From: UBA1672 sp964587815
Lineage (GTDB): Bacteria > Pseudomonadota > Alphaproteobacteria > Micavibrionales > Micavibrionaceae
Assembly: GCA_964587815.1 (NCBI GenBank)
Contig: CAZPMH010000025.1
Span: 1-29,933, forward strand
DNA: 29,933 nucleotides
Reading direction: 5' to 3'
Part shown: in pieces, positions 1 through 6,198 of the stretch
How positions within the stretch are numbered: the first letter of the stretch is position 1
How the letters are laid out: each line of letters begins with the position of its first letter
The notes under the pieces: generated by a model
Told to the model about the DNA's origin: nothing
Database searches by the model: none
Seen by the model: only the letters and a program-made list of their open reading frames with translations
Translations under genes and position numbers: made by a program

Positions 1-65
<65 letters not shown>

Positions 66-85
66 TTTTCTTAAATCAAAATTGT

Positions 86-159
86 TGGGGTATGGCCAAG
101 TGGTAAGGCACCGGTTTTTGGTATCGGTATCCCTGGTTCGAATCCAGGTACCCCAGCCA
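86..159 (+). tRNA. tRNA-Gln (anticodon UUG)
   Basis: A full cloverleaf is visible. The acceptor is TGGGGTA/TACCCCA, the anticodon loop TTTTGGT gives anticodon TTG, the T loop is TTCGAAT in a CCTGG/CCAGG stem, the discriminator is G, and CCA is encoded at 157-159. The sequence is very close to classical bacterial tRNA-Gln(UUG). The last bases, CAGCCA, run into a repeat (A) that recurs at 1258 and partly at 2967, so this tRNA end is a candidate insertion site for the accessory units downstream. Confidence 0.96.
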
Positions 160-208
160 TTTATTTCCATAATAATTTAGCAAGAGATACGCCGCTGTTT
201 TCAAAGGG
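154..208. repeat. Repeat A, copy 1 (tRNA-Gln 3' end and flank)
   Basis: A 55-base stretch starts with CAGCCATTTATTTCCATA at the tRNA-Gln 3' end. It aligns without gaps to 1258-1312, and a shorter 14-base match lies at 2967-2980. The three copies delimit two consecutive units of about 1.1 and 1.7 kb. Only the first six bases belong to the tRNA; the rest is flanking DNA. No gene is seen between 160 and 437, which holds this copy and repeat B. Confidence 0.8.
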
Positions 209-276
209 TTTCGGGACATGGTCTTGAAACGCTTCGAAGAAATGTGAGCAGTTTAAGTGCCAACATTGCTACGTTT

Positions 277-423
277 CGAACTCGCCAAAGGTAGCGATCT
301 CGGTGGTGAACTTTATAAGCTCAGTGATTTATGACCAGAGTTTCAATTGAAGTACTGCTTATACCCGTCCTAACCCCTTGAAACCATTCACCCGCGGCAG
401 TGAGCAATCTTTAGAGACTGGAG
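277..423. repeat. Repeat B, copy 1
   Basis: This 147-base segment aligns end to end, without gaps, with 1822-1968. Blocks such as CAAAGGTAGCGATC, TTTATGACCAGA, CAGTGAGCAATC and GACTGGAG are identical. In both copies one plus-strand frame reads ELxKGSD..GE....S.L and stops at the same place, so the repeat may include the decayed end of a coding region. Each copy lies directly after the 3' end of a minus-strand gene. Its function is unknown; it could also be a structured RNA. Confidence 0.75.
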
Positions 424-437
424 ATTTTCTTCTACGA

Positions 438-968
438 TTAAGTTTTTATATCTGTTCCTGCCTTCATCCATTTGGCGTAAGGGGTATGTGATTTGCTCAT
501 GTCCTCATAGAGCCATACCATGCGATCGATAAACCATAGTTTAAGAAGCATGATTAAAGCCATGCCTGACAGGGTTAGCTTTATATCCAAAACAACGAGG
601 CCATAAATAAACAAAATTGTAGCCACAACAGAAAAGCCATTTAAGAGCCATATAATTTTGTTGAAATGATCTGGTATTGGAACATCCCTTTGGTTGATCC
701 AAATCCGTTCCCCCATGACCCCCTTGGACATCCAATTGTTCGTGCTTTTAGGCTCAGCAAAGAGGCGCGGGTTTATCCAGACCCATAAGGCAATAAAAAC
801 CCCGAATAATATGGCGATTTCTCCACCAACCCATTCACGGCTCCAGGCGGCAATGGCAGCCAGAGGCAAAACACTAAGACGCGTCCAGGCACTCCAAGGG
901 TTGGTGTGTTTTTTCCACGCATGGTCTGACATGCCCATAATTTTTTCAAAAAATTTTCCGCTATTCAT
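438..968 (-). CDS. DUF6653-like membrane protein
   Basis: A 176-residue membrane protein of unknown function. The N-terminal part carries an H-x-NPWSxWTR motif (residues 16-30) that I associate with the DUF6653 family. Hydrophobic segments lie near residues 31-46, 50-66, 106-128 and 131-146. A linker with NPRLFAEP and WMSKGVMGERIW separates the two pairs, and the C-terminus (MVWLYEDMS...YAKWM) is amphipathic. The start at 968 follows a GAGAGGTG-like ribosome site. The gene is alone between repeat B (277-423) and repeat C (1083-1257), so it looks like cargo of the first cassette unit. The family name is recalled from motif memory and was not searched. Confidence 0.75.
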   Translation of the reverse strand: MNSGKFFEKIMGMSDHAWKKHTNPWSAWTRLSVLPLAAIAAWSREWVGGEIAILFGVFIALWVWINPRLFAEPKSTNNWMSKGVMGERIWINQRDVPIPDHFNKIIWLLNGFSVVATILFIYGLVVLDIKLTLSGMALIMLLKLWFIDRMVWLYEDMSKSHTPYAKWMKAGTDIKT

Positions 969-1082
969 TTTTAGGCAATCACCTCTCCTTAATAGTGAGT
1001 ATCATTTTTTTCATTATTAAAGAAAATTTTGTAAAGTAAAAATGATTTTAAATAGAAGTGCTGTTTGTATTTGTTCAGTCTG

Positions 1083-1257
1083 GTGGGGCGTGTGAAATTT
1101 CGCAAAAAACGAGTGTTTAGAGACTGCTCTGTTGGAGATTGTGACGATATCATCAAAAATCTTGACAGATTTTCGGATTTTTGACAGGCTTGGATGGCTT
1201 AAGCATCTGATTTTAATACAAAAATCGGAGACTCAGTTTTTATTTGGTCGCTCCGCA
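1083..1257. repeat. Repeat C, copy 1
   Basis: About 175 bases alignable to 2790-2966. The core GATATCATCAAAAATCTTGACAG is identical, followed by a shared TTTTTGACAGGCT and an AT-rich inverted stretch (CTGATTTT...AAAAATCGGAG here; CTGATTTTTAAATATAAAAAATCAG in copy 2). Both copies end at the CACAGC that begins repeat A. With repeat A at 1258-1312 it fills most of the gene-free 969-1329 gap. It marks the end of a unit. No protein is evident in it, and it does not look like a classical integron attC. Confidence 0.75.
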
Positions 1258-1312
1258 CAGCCATTTATTTCCATATTATTTTAGCAAAAGATAAAGACCG
1301 GTTTTCAAGGGG
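1258..1312. repeat. Repeat A, copy 2
   Basis: Ungapped match to 154-208, beginning CAGCCATTTATTTCCATA. It follows repeat C directly, so C/A is the junction between two consecutive units. It ends 17 bases before the stop codon of the minus-strand VOC gene. Confidence 0.8.
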
Positions 1313-1329
1313 AATTCTAAGGTGAGATA

Positions 1330-1710
1330 TTAATCCCAAACATTGGCGTTATCTTCAAAACCACCTCTAAAGGCTTTGCCAATGCAAAAACGATGGCCGC
1401 TAGGTGATTGCATCACAACCCAATCACTTTTATCGATTACAATCTCGGCTCCCAGATTTCTCATGCGCCTTACTTCTTTTTGAATATCATTTGTTTCAAT
1501 ATCTAAATGCATTCCGGATGGATGACTGACAGCTTGTAAAATAATTTGCAGCTCTCCGTCCTTTGTTTTTAATTGAATAAATTTATCATCTTTTCTAACA
1601 TTCTCGGGCATTTTGCACCCTAGCGCTTTACTCCAGAAGATCGCTTGCTGTTTTAGATTTTGAGTGTTGCAATCAATGACGATATTTCCAATTCTGCTTT
1701 TGTGTGTCAT
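1330..1710 (-). CDS. VOC (glyoxalase/bleomycin-resistance-like) family protein
   Basis: A 126-residue protein with the pattern of a single vicinal-oxygen-chelate module: an opening strand RIGNIVIDCNTQ, an amphipathic helix with FWSKALG, a strand with FIQLKT and LQIILQ, then MHLDIETNDIQKEV, and a closing WVVMQSPSGHRFCIGKA. This is like Glyoxalase_6 proteins. HLDIE (about residues 68-72) could supply one metal ligand. The substrate cannot be inferred. A GAAGAGG-like ribosome site lies just before the ATG. It lies between repeats A2 and B2 and is probably cassette cargo. Confidence 0.85.
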   Translation of the reverse strand: MTHKSRIGNIVIDCNTQNLKQQAIFWSKALGCKMPENVRKDDKFIQLKTKDGELQIILQAVSHPSGMHLDIETNDIQKEVRRMRNLGAEIVIDKSDWVVMQSPSGHRFCIGKAFRGGFEDNANVWD

Positions 1711-1821
1711 GAGGCCTCTTCTATAAATAGACTAATCGCTTATAGCTCTAATAACGTAACTTCTTTTGACAATAATAAGAAGACTCTGCTCCGTTAAAGT
1801 CAATCTGGCTTGTTTCATAAT

Positions 1822-1968
1822 CGAACTGCCCAAAGGTAGCGATCAGGTCGGCGAATTTGATAAGCGTAGTGCTTTATGACCAGAACATACGTCGAAATAC
1901 ACTTTACATCCATGCTACCCCATTAAAACCTTTCACTCTCAGCAGTGAGCAATCCTTAAAGACTGGAG
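1822..1968. repeat. Repeat B, copy 2
   Basis: Exactly 147 bases, matching 277-423 without gaps. The plus-strand frame again reads IELPKGSD..GEF.KRSAL and then stops. The copy ends 11 bases before the stop codon of the minus-strand HxlR gene, as copy 1 ends 14 bases before that of the DUF6653-like gene. Confidence 0.75.
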
Positions 1969-1979
1969 GTTGTAATTAA

Positions 1980-2315
1980 TTAACAATTAGGTTTTTTTTC
2001 TGTCCATATGAGCAAGGCATCCAGAACAGGGCACAAATTTTGGCCCCATTCGGTGAGGGAATACTCCACACGTGGGGGCATCTCATTATAAGATTTGCGC
2101 TTTATTAATCCATCAGCCTCAAGCTGTTTTAGTTGTTGCGAGAGCATTTTCTGTGTGATCTCCGGTATGGCACGTTCAAGCTCTGAAAATCGCATAATCT
2201 GTCCGTCGAACAGCTGAAATAAAATAAAAAATTTCCAGCGACCTTCAAGAAACTTAAGACTTTGGCCAACGCCTTCCGCGGCTGTTATGGGCGTATATTT
2301 TTCATGATTATTCAT
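1980..2315 (-). CDS. HxlR-family winged-helix transcriptional regulator
   Basis: A 111-residue DNA-binding protein with the typical HxlR layout: an N-terminal GRWKFFILFQL helix, F-S-E-L-E-R-AIPEITQKMLSQQLKQLEADGLI as the recognition helix region, then the wing PPRVEYSLTEWGQ and C-terminal dimerisation helix LCPVLDALLIW. The usual conserved cysteine near the N-terminus is absent, so redox sensing of the YodB type is unlikely. It is divergent from the SnoaL-like gene at 2400, and the shared intergenic region holds an inverted repeat. Repression of that neighbour and of itself is the expected role, by inference. Confidence 0.92.
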   Translation of the reverse strand: MNNHEKYTPITAAEGVGQSLKFLEGRWKFFILFQLFDGQIMRFSELERAIPEITQKMLSQQLKQLEADGLIKRKSYNEMPPRVEYSLTEWGQNLCPVLDALLIWTEKKPNC

Positions 2316-2321
2316 TTGTCT

Positions 2322-2360
2322 CTATACTTACTTTTTTGTGCGTACTTGTCAAAAGTATAG
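2322..2360. promoter_or_regulatory. Candidate HxlR operator in divergent intergenic region
   Basis: Perfect 8-base inverted arms CTATACTT (2322-2329) and AAGTATAG (2353-2360), 23 bases apart, lie between the divergent HxlR and SnoaL-like genes. ACTTACTTTT and GTACTTGTC give additional half-site-like repeats. HxlR regulators commonly bind such inverted repeats between divergent genes. No footprint evidence is available. Confidence 0.5.
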
Positions 2361-2399
2361 TGCGATGACACTATTTATTAAAACAAAGGAGTGCAGAAG

Positions 2400-2723
2400 A
2401 TGCTGAATTTACCAAAGCCTTTAGAAACTTATTTTGAAGCAGCGAACGCACAAGACCGTGAGGCTTTTATAAGCTGTTTTGCAGATGACGCTTTTGTTAG
2501 GGACGAAGGTAAAGGCCATAAAGGCCACGATGCAATTGCAAAGTGGAATGCTAATGCCATTCAAAAATACAATTGCTCCTACAAAGTTCTGTCATGTGAG
2601 CCGACTGCGGATGGTGCACTTGTCACCGCAAATGTTTCAGGCACTTTCCCTGGTAGCCCAATCGAACTGACATACAGTTTTATCATTGAAGACAATCTGA
2701 TCAAAGAGATGGGGATTGAATAA
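2400..2723 (+). CDS. SnoaL-like / NTF2-superfamily small protein
   Basis: A 107-residue alpha+beta cone protein: YFEAANAQDREAFISCFADDAFVRDEG is the classic opening of SnoaL-like (nuclear transport factor 2 fold) proteins, and strands ending GTFPGSPIELTYSFIIEDNLIKEM close the cone. ATG at 2400 is preferred over GTG at 2391 because AAAGGA ends one base before the GTG, leaving a good 9-base spacing to the ATG. Such proteins are often encoded beside an HxlR regulator and a short-chain dehydrogenase. Here the dehydrogenase follows at 2727 but is broken. The substrate is unknown. Confidence 0.88.
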   Translation: MLNLPKPLETYFEAANAQDREAFISCFADDAFVRDEGKGHKGHDAIAKWNANAIQKYNCSYKVLSCEPTADGALVTANVSGTFPGSPIELTYSFIIEDNLIKEMGIE

Positions 2724-2726
2724 TGG

Positions 2727-2870
2727 ATGAAGAAAACTTTCGAAGATAAAAGCTGTCTCGTCACAGGCGGAACCAAAGGACTATGGCAAGGGGGGGCTGT
2801 GATTTTTCACAAAAAGCGTACTTATAGACCGTCCGATTACAGAGTGTTGCGATATCATCAAAAATCTTGA
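2727..2870 (+). pseudogene. Truncated short-chain dehydrogenase (N-terminal remnant)
   Basis: An ATG four bases after the SnoaL-like stop opens a frame reading MKKTFEDKSCLVTGGTKGL. This is the first beta strand and the start of the glycine-rich NAD(P)-binding TGxxxGIG motif of short-chain dehydrogenases. After about 20 codons the similarity ends and the frame runs into repeat C, stopping at 2868-2870. A working enzyme would need about 230 more residues. The break coincides with the repeat boundary (about 2785-2790), so the gene was probably cut by the rearrangement that made the unit junction. Confidence 0.75.
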
Positions 2871-2966
2871 CAGCTTTACGAATTTTTGACAGGCTAGAAT
2901 GAGGTTAAGACACTGATTTTTAAATATAAAAAATCAGATGCTTAGCTTTTACTAGGTTACTAAGCA
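2790..2966. repeat. Repeat C, copy 2
   Basis: Aligns to 1083-1257 and shares GATATCATCAAAAATCTTGACAG. It carries an AT-rich palindrome, CTGATTTTTAAATATAAAAAATCAG, at about 2913-2937. It cuts the dehydrogenase remnant on its left. Together with the short repeat A copy it accounts for most of the gene-free 2871-3106 stretch; nothing else is recognisable there. Confidence 0.75.
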
Positions 2967-2980
2967 CAGCAATTTATTTA
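2967..2980. repeat. Repeat A, partial copy 3
   Basis: CAGCAATTTATTTA after repeat C matches the first bases of the A copies at 154 and 1258, then diverges. It marks the distal edge of the second unit. Confidence 0.5.
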
Positions 2981-3106
2981 TCCCTCACACTAAAACTCTG
3001 ACAAAAATGCAGCTTCATAAAGAACAACGAACGACTGGCATGAGCTTAAATGTGAAAAAATAAAGCAATAAGGGCCTAAAAATTTTTGAACTAAAGGCAC
3101 ACCACT

Positions 3107-3856
3107 ATGAAAGGCTCTCTCTTCCTCTTTGTCCTCCTCGGCTTTTGCGTTCTGTTCGCCTATTTCATTTTTAACGGCGCAGGCCGGCTAAACCAATCAA
3201 ACGCCGAAGCCCCCGTGCGCTACACAGGCCGCATTTACGAAAATTACGGCGGCAACACGGTCGCCAAACCCACATGGAGCGAGGACGCCGACCAAATGGC
3301 ACTGGTCAATGTCAGCGGCATCCGCCCCTACTACATCGATAAGTTTGAGGCCACCATCTCCCAAGGGCGCGCATGGTCTGTCCCCGGCTTAACGCCAACC
3401 ACAAAACTCACCAGCCGCGATGCAAAAGATGCCTGCGCCGCTGCAGGAAAACGCCTCTGTACCACAACCGAATGGCGCGTAGCCTGCCGTGACGGGCGCA
3501 CAAAACCTGTCTATTTCAACAACACACGTGCCCTCGCCAAGCAATGTGACTGGGCACGATCAAGCGGGTATGACGATAAAGATTATGCGGGAAAAAATAA
3601 TTCTCACCCCGCCTGCGCCACGCCGAATTTAGACATTCACCACATCATCGGTAACGTCGCCGAAATGACCCAAGGGCCACAGGGAAAAACGCGCATTGTC
3701 GGCATGACATATCTGGGAATCAAATATTACGGCGCAGGCTTCAAAGACCCCGACAGAGCGCTACAGCAATCCTGCGAATACACAGTGATGGATCACTACC
3801 CCGACGGCAGACACAACGAAGGCATGGGCTTCCGCTGCTGCAAATCCGCACGGTAA
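3107..3856 (+). CDS. SUMF1/FGE-like (formylglycine-generating-enzyme family) domain protein, membrane anchored
   Basis: 249 residues. An uncleaved signal anchor (about residues 4-24) is followed by a compact FGE-sulfatase-type C-lectin-like fold. Family landmarks are PYYIDKFEATIS (74-86), KRLCTTTEWRVACRDG (114-129), a GNVAEM motif (about 182) and the closing GMGFRCC. It is short for the family, and I do not see the catalytic Cys pair of true formylglycine-generating enzymes in its usual context, so a binding or structural role is as likely as an enzyme role. Six or more cysteines suggest disulfides outside the cytoplasm. No sulfatase gene is nearby. Confidence 0.85.
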   Translation: MKGSLFLFVLLGFCVLFAYFIFNGAGRLNQSNAEAPVRYTGRIYENYGGNTVAKPTWSEDADQMALVNVSGIRPYYIDKFEATISQGRAWSVPGLTPTTKLTSRDAKDACAAAGKRLCTTTEWRVACRDGRTKPVYFNNTRALAKQCDWARSSGYDDKDYAGKNNSHPACATPNLDIHHIIGNVAEMTQGPQGKTRIVGMTYLGIKYYGAGFKDPDRALQQSCEYTVMDHYPDGRHNEGMGFRCCKSAR

Positions 3857-3996
3857 ATAACTGTAAAGTTGACAAATACTGCGAAAGCTATAAGCATACT
3901 GAAAGTATAAATGTAAAAGTTTGGAAAAATTTTGAAAACTGACCGCGAGCACAAATCGGAATTTCGAATATCCCTGAAAGCATAATTGTGTTTTCA

Positions 3997-4088
3997 GGGG
4001 GCGTAGCTCAGCGGTAGAGCAGCGGGTTTATACTCCGTAGCGCCAGATTAGCGGCAGGTCGCGGGTTCGAATCCCGCCGCCCCTACCA
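3997..4088 (+). tRNA. tRNA with anticodon UAU (tRNA-Ile-like), enlarged variable region
   Basis: A cloverleaf can be drawn: acceptor GGGGGCG/CGCCCCT (first pair G-U), D arm GCTC-AGCGGTA-GAGC, anticodon stem GCGGG/TCCGT around loop TTTATAC (anticodon TAT at 4029-4031), T arm GCGGG-TTCGAAT-CCCGC, discriminator A and encoded CCA. Between the anticodon and T arms are 22 bases instead of about five. Removing AGCGCCAGATTAGCGGC (4039-4055) would leave an ordinary AGGTC. UAU would read isoleucine AUA, but Ile tRNAs are not class II. An 8-bp inverted repeat (3972-3979/3992-3999) overlaps the 5' end. It may be functional, or a decayed or diverged tRNA. Confidence 0.72.
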
Positions 4089-4104
4089 TTAAAACCTCCC
4101 ACAC

Positions 4105-4551
4105 CTAAAACAAATTTTGCCACCGCCCGTTGGCATCGGTATATCGGAAATATGGCGTGTCCGTGCGCCCGTCCAAGCCGAAAACAATCCGATCAGCGCC
4201 GCGCGAATCCTTCATCACCACCGTCGGGGCATCTTGCTGCCCGTGCATCCGAAAAAGCAGGCGCAACGCCCCGCCTTTATCATGCAACCCCAAAAGGCTC
4301 TGTCCCTTCTCCGCACCGCGCGAATACGCGCCCATCTGCACGGTGGTTTTATTACTGCCGTTAAACAAAAACAAACTCCCCTCGCCCGATCCATGCGCGC
4401 CGATCACACCAATCCGCTGGCCTTGCGCGTTGTAAAAGTTAGTCGTGTAAAAACGTTCCTCCTTCGCCGCAATCGACGATGTCGCGCTAAACAGAACGGA
4501 GCCGCAAACCCCGCCCAGAAACGCACAAAAAAAGAAAAGAAAATGTTTCAT
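4105..4551 (-). CDS. Exported protein of unknown function
   Basis: 148 residues with an N-terminal signal peptide (KHFLFFFCAFLGGVCGSVLFSA, cleavage likely around residues 22-29). The mature part is a series of short beta-like turns rich in Gly and Asp (GQRIGVIGAHGSGEGSLFLF, LLGLHDKGGALRLLF, VMKDSRGADRIVFGLDGR). The pattern recalls small beta-solenoid or beta-sandwich exoproteins in which each strand pair reads out a D/G-x-G turn. A GGGAGG ribosome site precedes the ATG at good spacing. It lies 64 bases downstream of the M10 peptidase on the same strand and could share its transcript. I do not recognise a family. Confidence 0.75.
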   Translation of the reverse strand: MKHFLFFFCAFLGGVCGSVLFSATSSIAAKEERFYTTNFYNAQGQRIGVIGAHGSGEGSLFLFNGSNKTTVQMGAYSRGAEKGQSLLGLHDKGGALRLLFRMHGQQDAPTVVMKDSRGADRIVFGLDGRTDTPYFRYTDANGRWQNLF

Positions 4552-4615
4552 AGTGCTGTCCTCCCATTGATCAATAGGAAACAGAATATCAAAAACTGAT
4601 TAGAAAAACAGCGGC

Positions 4616-6079
4616 TTAAACCTTCATCGCCGCGAAAGACACACCGTCTGACGTTAAATCAGCGGAGACAGGCTGAGGCGGAGCAACCGCCGCGACGGAG
4701 AAATCACCCATTAACTGTACCATACCGTCAGGCTCATCTGCTTGCGGCTCGTCACCCGGCTCTAAAACTTCATTCGCGCCCAGTGTAGAGCGCACTTCTT
4801 CATCATAATGAACAGGAATCTCTCCCCCTCTGCGCCCGTCCTGCTGGCTGTGAATGTCAATATCTTCGATATCGCCCTCAAAATTCTCAAGGCGAACAGA
4901 AACCCCTTCCATCGCGCCGTGATCATCTTCAAACGTTACCAAAACATCACCATTGATCTGCGTCACCAGCGTCGCACTCACCGCACCTTCAGGCGCAACC
5001 AGCGCATCTTCCTCTGCGCTTGTGACATAATCATACCAGTCATAATTACCACTCGCCTTGAAATCGGAAACCGTGTCATGCCCGCCATCAGCGTAGAAAA
5101 CATCATCGCCTCCGCCTCCGCTGAAATGGTCGTTATAAATCGTGCCTTTCTGATAATCCACATTCTCACCGCCATGCAAATCAACACCGGCCTCATCCAT
5201 CACACGCGCATGATAAGCCTGCTCCGCTTCCGCAGAATATCCATGAGATTGCAACGCCTGCGCCACATCTTCATCAGATGCGCCGCGCACATCGATAACG
5301 ACACCGCCATGCCCGTTATTCATGCCATAAAGCTGTTGCGACGCCTCGATATCCACCGCGCCCATCTGCAAAGGCGGATTAGAAATAAACCCGTCATATG
5401 GCCCTTGCTGCGTGCGCATCATGCTCTCGCCCCAACGCACATTTTGCGTGTTCATGCCATGATTAGGATGCTCAAACCCCAACGCGTGGCCAACCTCATG
5501 CATATAGGAAAAAGTCTTTTGCTGATCATTCAAATGCGCCGTTGTATGTGGGTTTGACACAATGGAGTAATGCTCCCCGCGTTCAATTTCGTAAACATGA
5601 CCGTTATGCAAATTCGTATGCGCACCCGCCGCGCGCTCTTCCACGCTTGTCGACATGAAAGACCCGCCCGTATTATATTGCCCGAACTGAATACCCTTAT
5701 TATCAGGCAACTCATCCACAATCACAAATTTGATATTCGCGCCCGACTGCTCGGCAACGCGGCTGAGCGCATCTAAAACCAAAGACTGTTCGTGTTCATC
5801 CAAAACCAATGTGGAGATATCCAGCTCGCCCGCCTGAATCGCCTGAGCCGTTATCCCGGGAACGCGCCCCAAATCATCTTCCGTCCAATTAAATGTAACA
5901 GGAATAACAGCCGTATCGCCAAATCGGCCGCCTTCAAACCCAACGCCTTTGCGCGCATCAATATCATTTTTATAAAGAATGCTGGCATCAACATCGGGGT
6001 CTTGCACATCGTCATGCTGAACGTAGTGCGCACGCACTTTATCCTCTGTATTCGGCTCTGTATTCTCAGGATCGGGCAT
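4616..6079 (-). CDS. Serralysin-like M10 zinc metallopeptidase with RTX-type segment
   Basis: 487 residues. The zinc site HEVGHALGFEH (H194, E195, H198, H204) has the full HExxHxxGxxH form of metzincins. A Met-turn follows at ESMMRT (218-223), and VDIEASQQLYG (242-251) matches the serralysin helix after it. A glycine/aspartate nonapeptide-like stretch, about 312-340 (GTIYNDHFSGGGGDDVFYADGG), looks like a short RTX calcium-binding parallel beta roll. There is no signal peptide, which fits type I secretion through a C-terminal signal; no ABC/MFP secretion genes are in the window. The N-terminal ~50 residues are acidic and could be a propeptide. The start at 6079 has no strong ribosome site. Confidence 0.9.
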   Translation of the reverse strand: MPDPENTEPNTEDKVRAHYVQHDDVQDPDVDASILYKNDIDARKGVGFEGGRFGDTAVIPVTFNWTEDDLGRVPGITAQAIQAGELDISTLVLDEHEQSLVLDALSRVAEQSGANIKFVIVDELPDNKGIQFGQYNTGGSFMSTSVEERAAGAHTNLHNGHVYEIERGEHYSIVSNPHTTAHLNDQQKTFSYMHEVGHALGFEHPNHGMNTQNVRWGESMMRTQQGPYDGFISNPPLQMGAVDIEASQQLYGMNNGHGGVVIDVRGASDEDVAQALQSHGYSAEAEQAYHARVMDEAGVDLHGGENVDYQKGTIYNDHFSGGGGDDVFYADGGHDTVSDFKASGNYDWYDYVTSAEEDALVAPEGAVSATLVTQINGDVLVTFEDDHGAMEGVSVRLENFEGDIEDIDIHSQQDGRRGGEIPVHYDEEVRSTLGANEVLEPGDEPQADEPDGMVQLMGDFSVAAVAPPQPVSADLTSDGVSFAAMKV

Positions 6080-6131
6080 TATTCAACCGTTTTATTCTTA
6101 TATTTTCATAATTTTACACTAAGAAGAACAC

Positions 6132-6161
6132 GCAGGGCAAACAGTTAAAACTGCGCCCTGC
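6132..6161 (-). terminator. Hairpin after katG
   Basis: GCAGGGC (6132-6138) pairs with GCCCTGC (6155-6161), with a second inner stem CAGTT/AACTG. It lies 38 bases past the katG stop on the minus strand. The T run that follows is weak, so termination may be partial. Confidence 0.55.
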
Positions 6162-6198
6162 ATGTAAATAATGTAATCGGTGATCGATGTTAATCGCC

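Noticed and set aside
1083..2966. Repeat C as an integron attC site
   Set aside because: No R/L box pair of the attC form (GTTRRRY...RYYYAAC) is seen, and no tyrosine integrase gene is in the window.
4808..5557. Long plus-strand reading frame opposite the M10 peptidase
   Set aside because: It lies antisense to a gene with clear family motifs, shows no motifs itself and has a composition typical of an antisense shadow.
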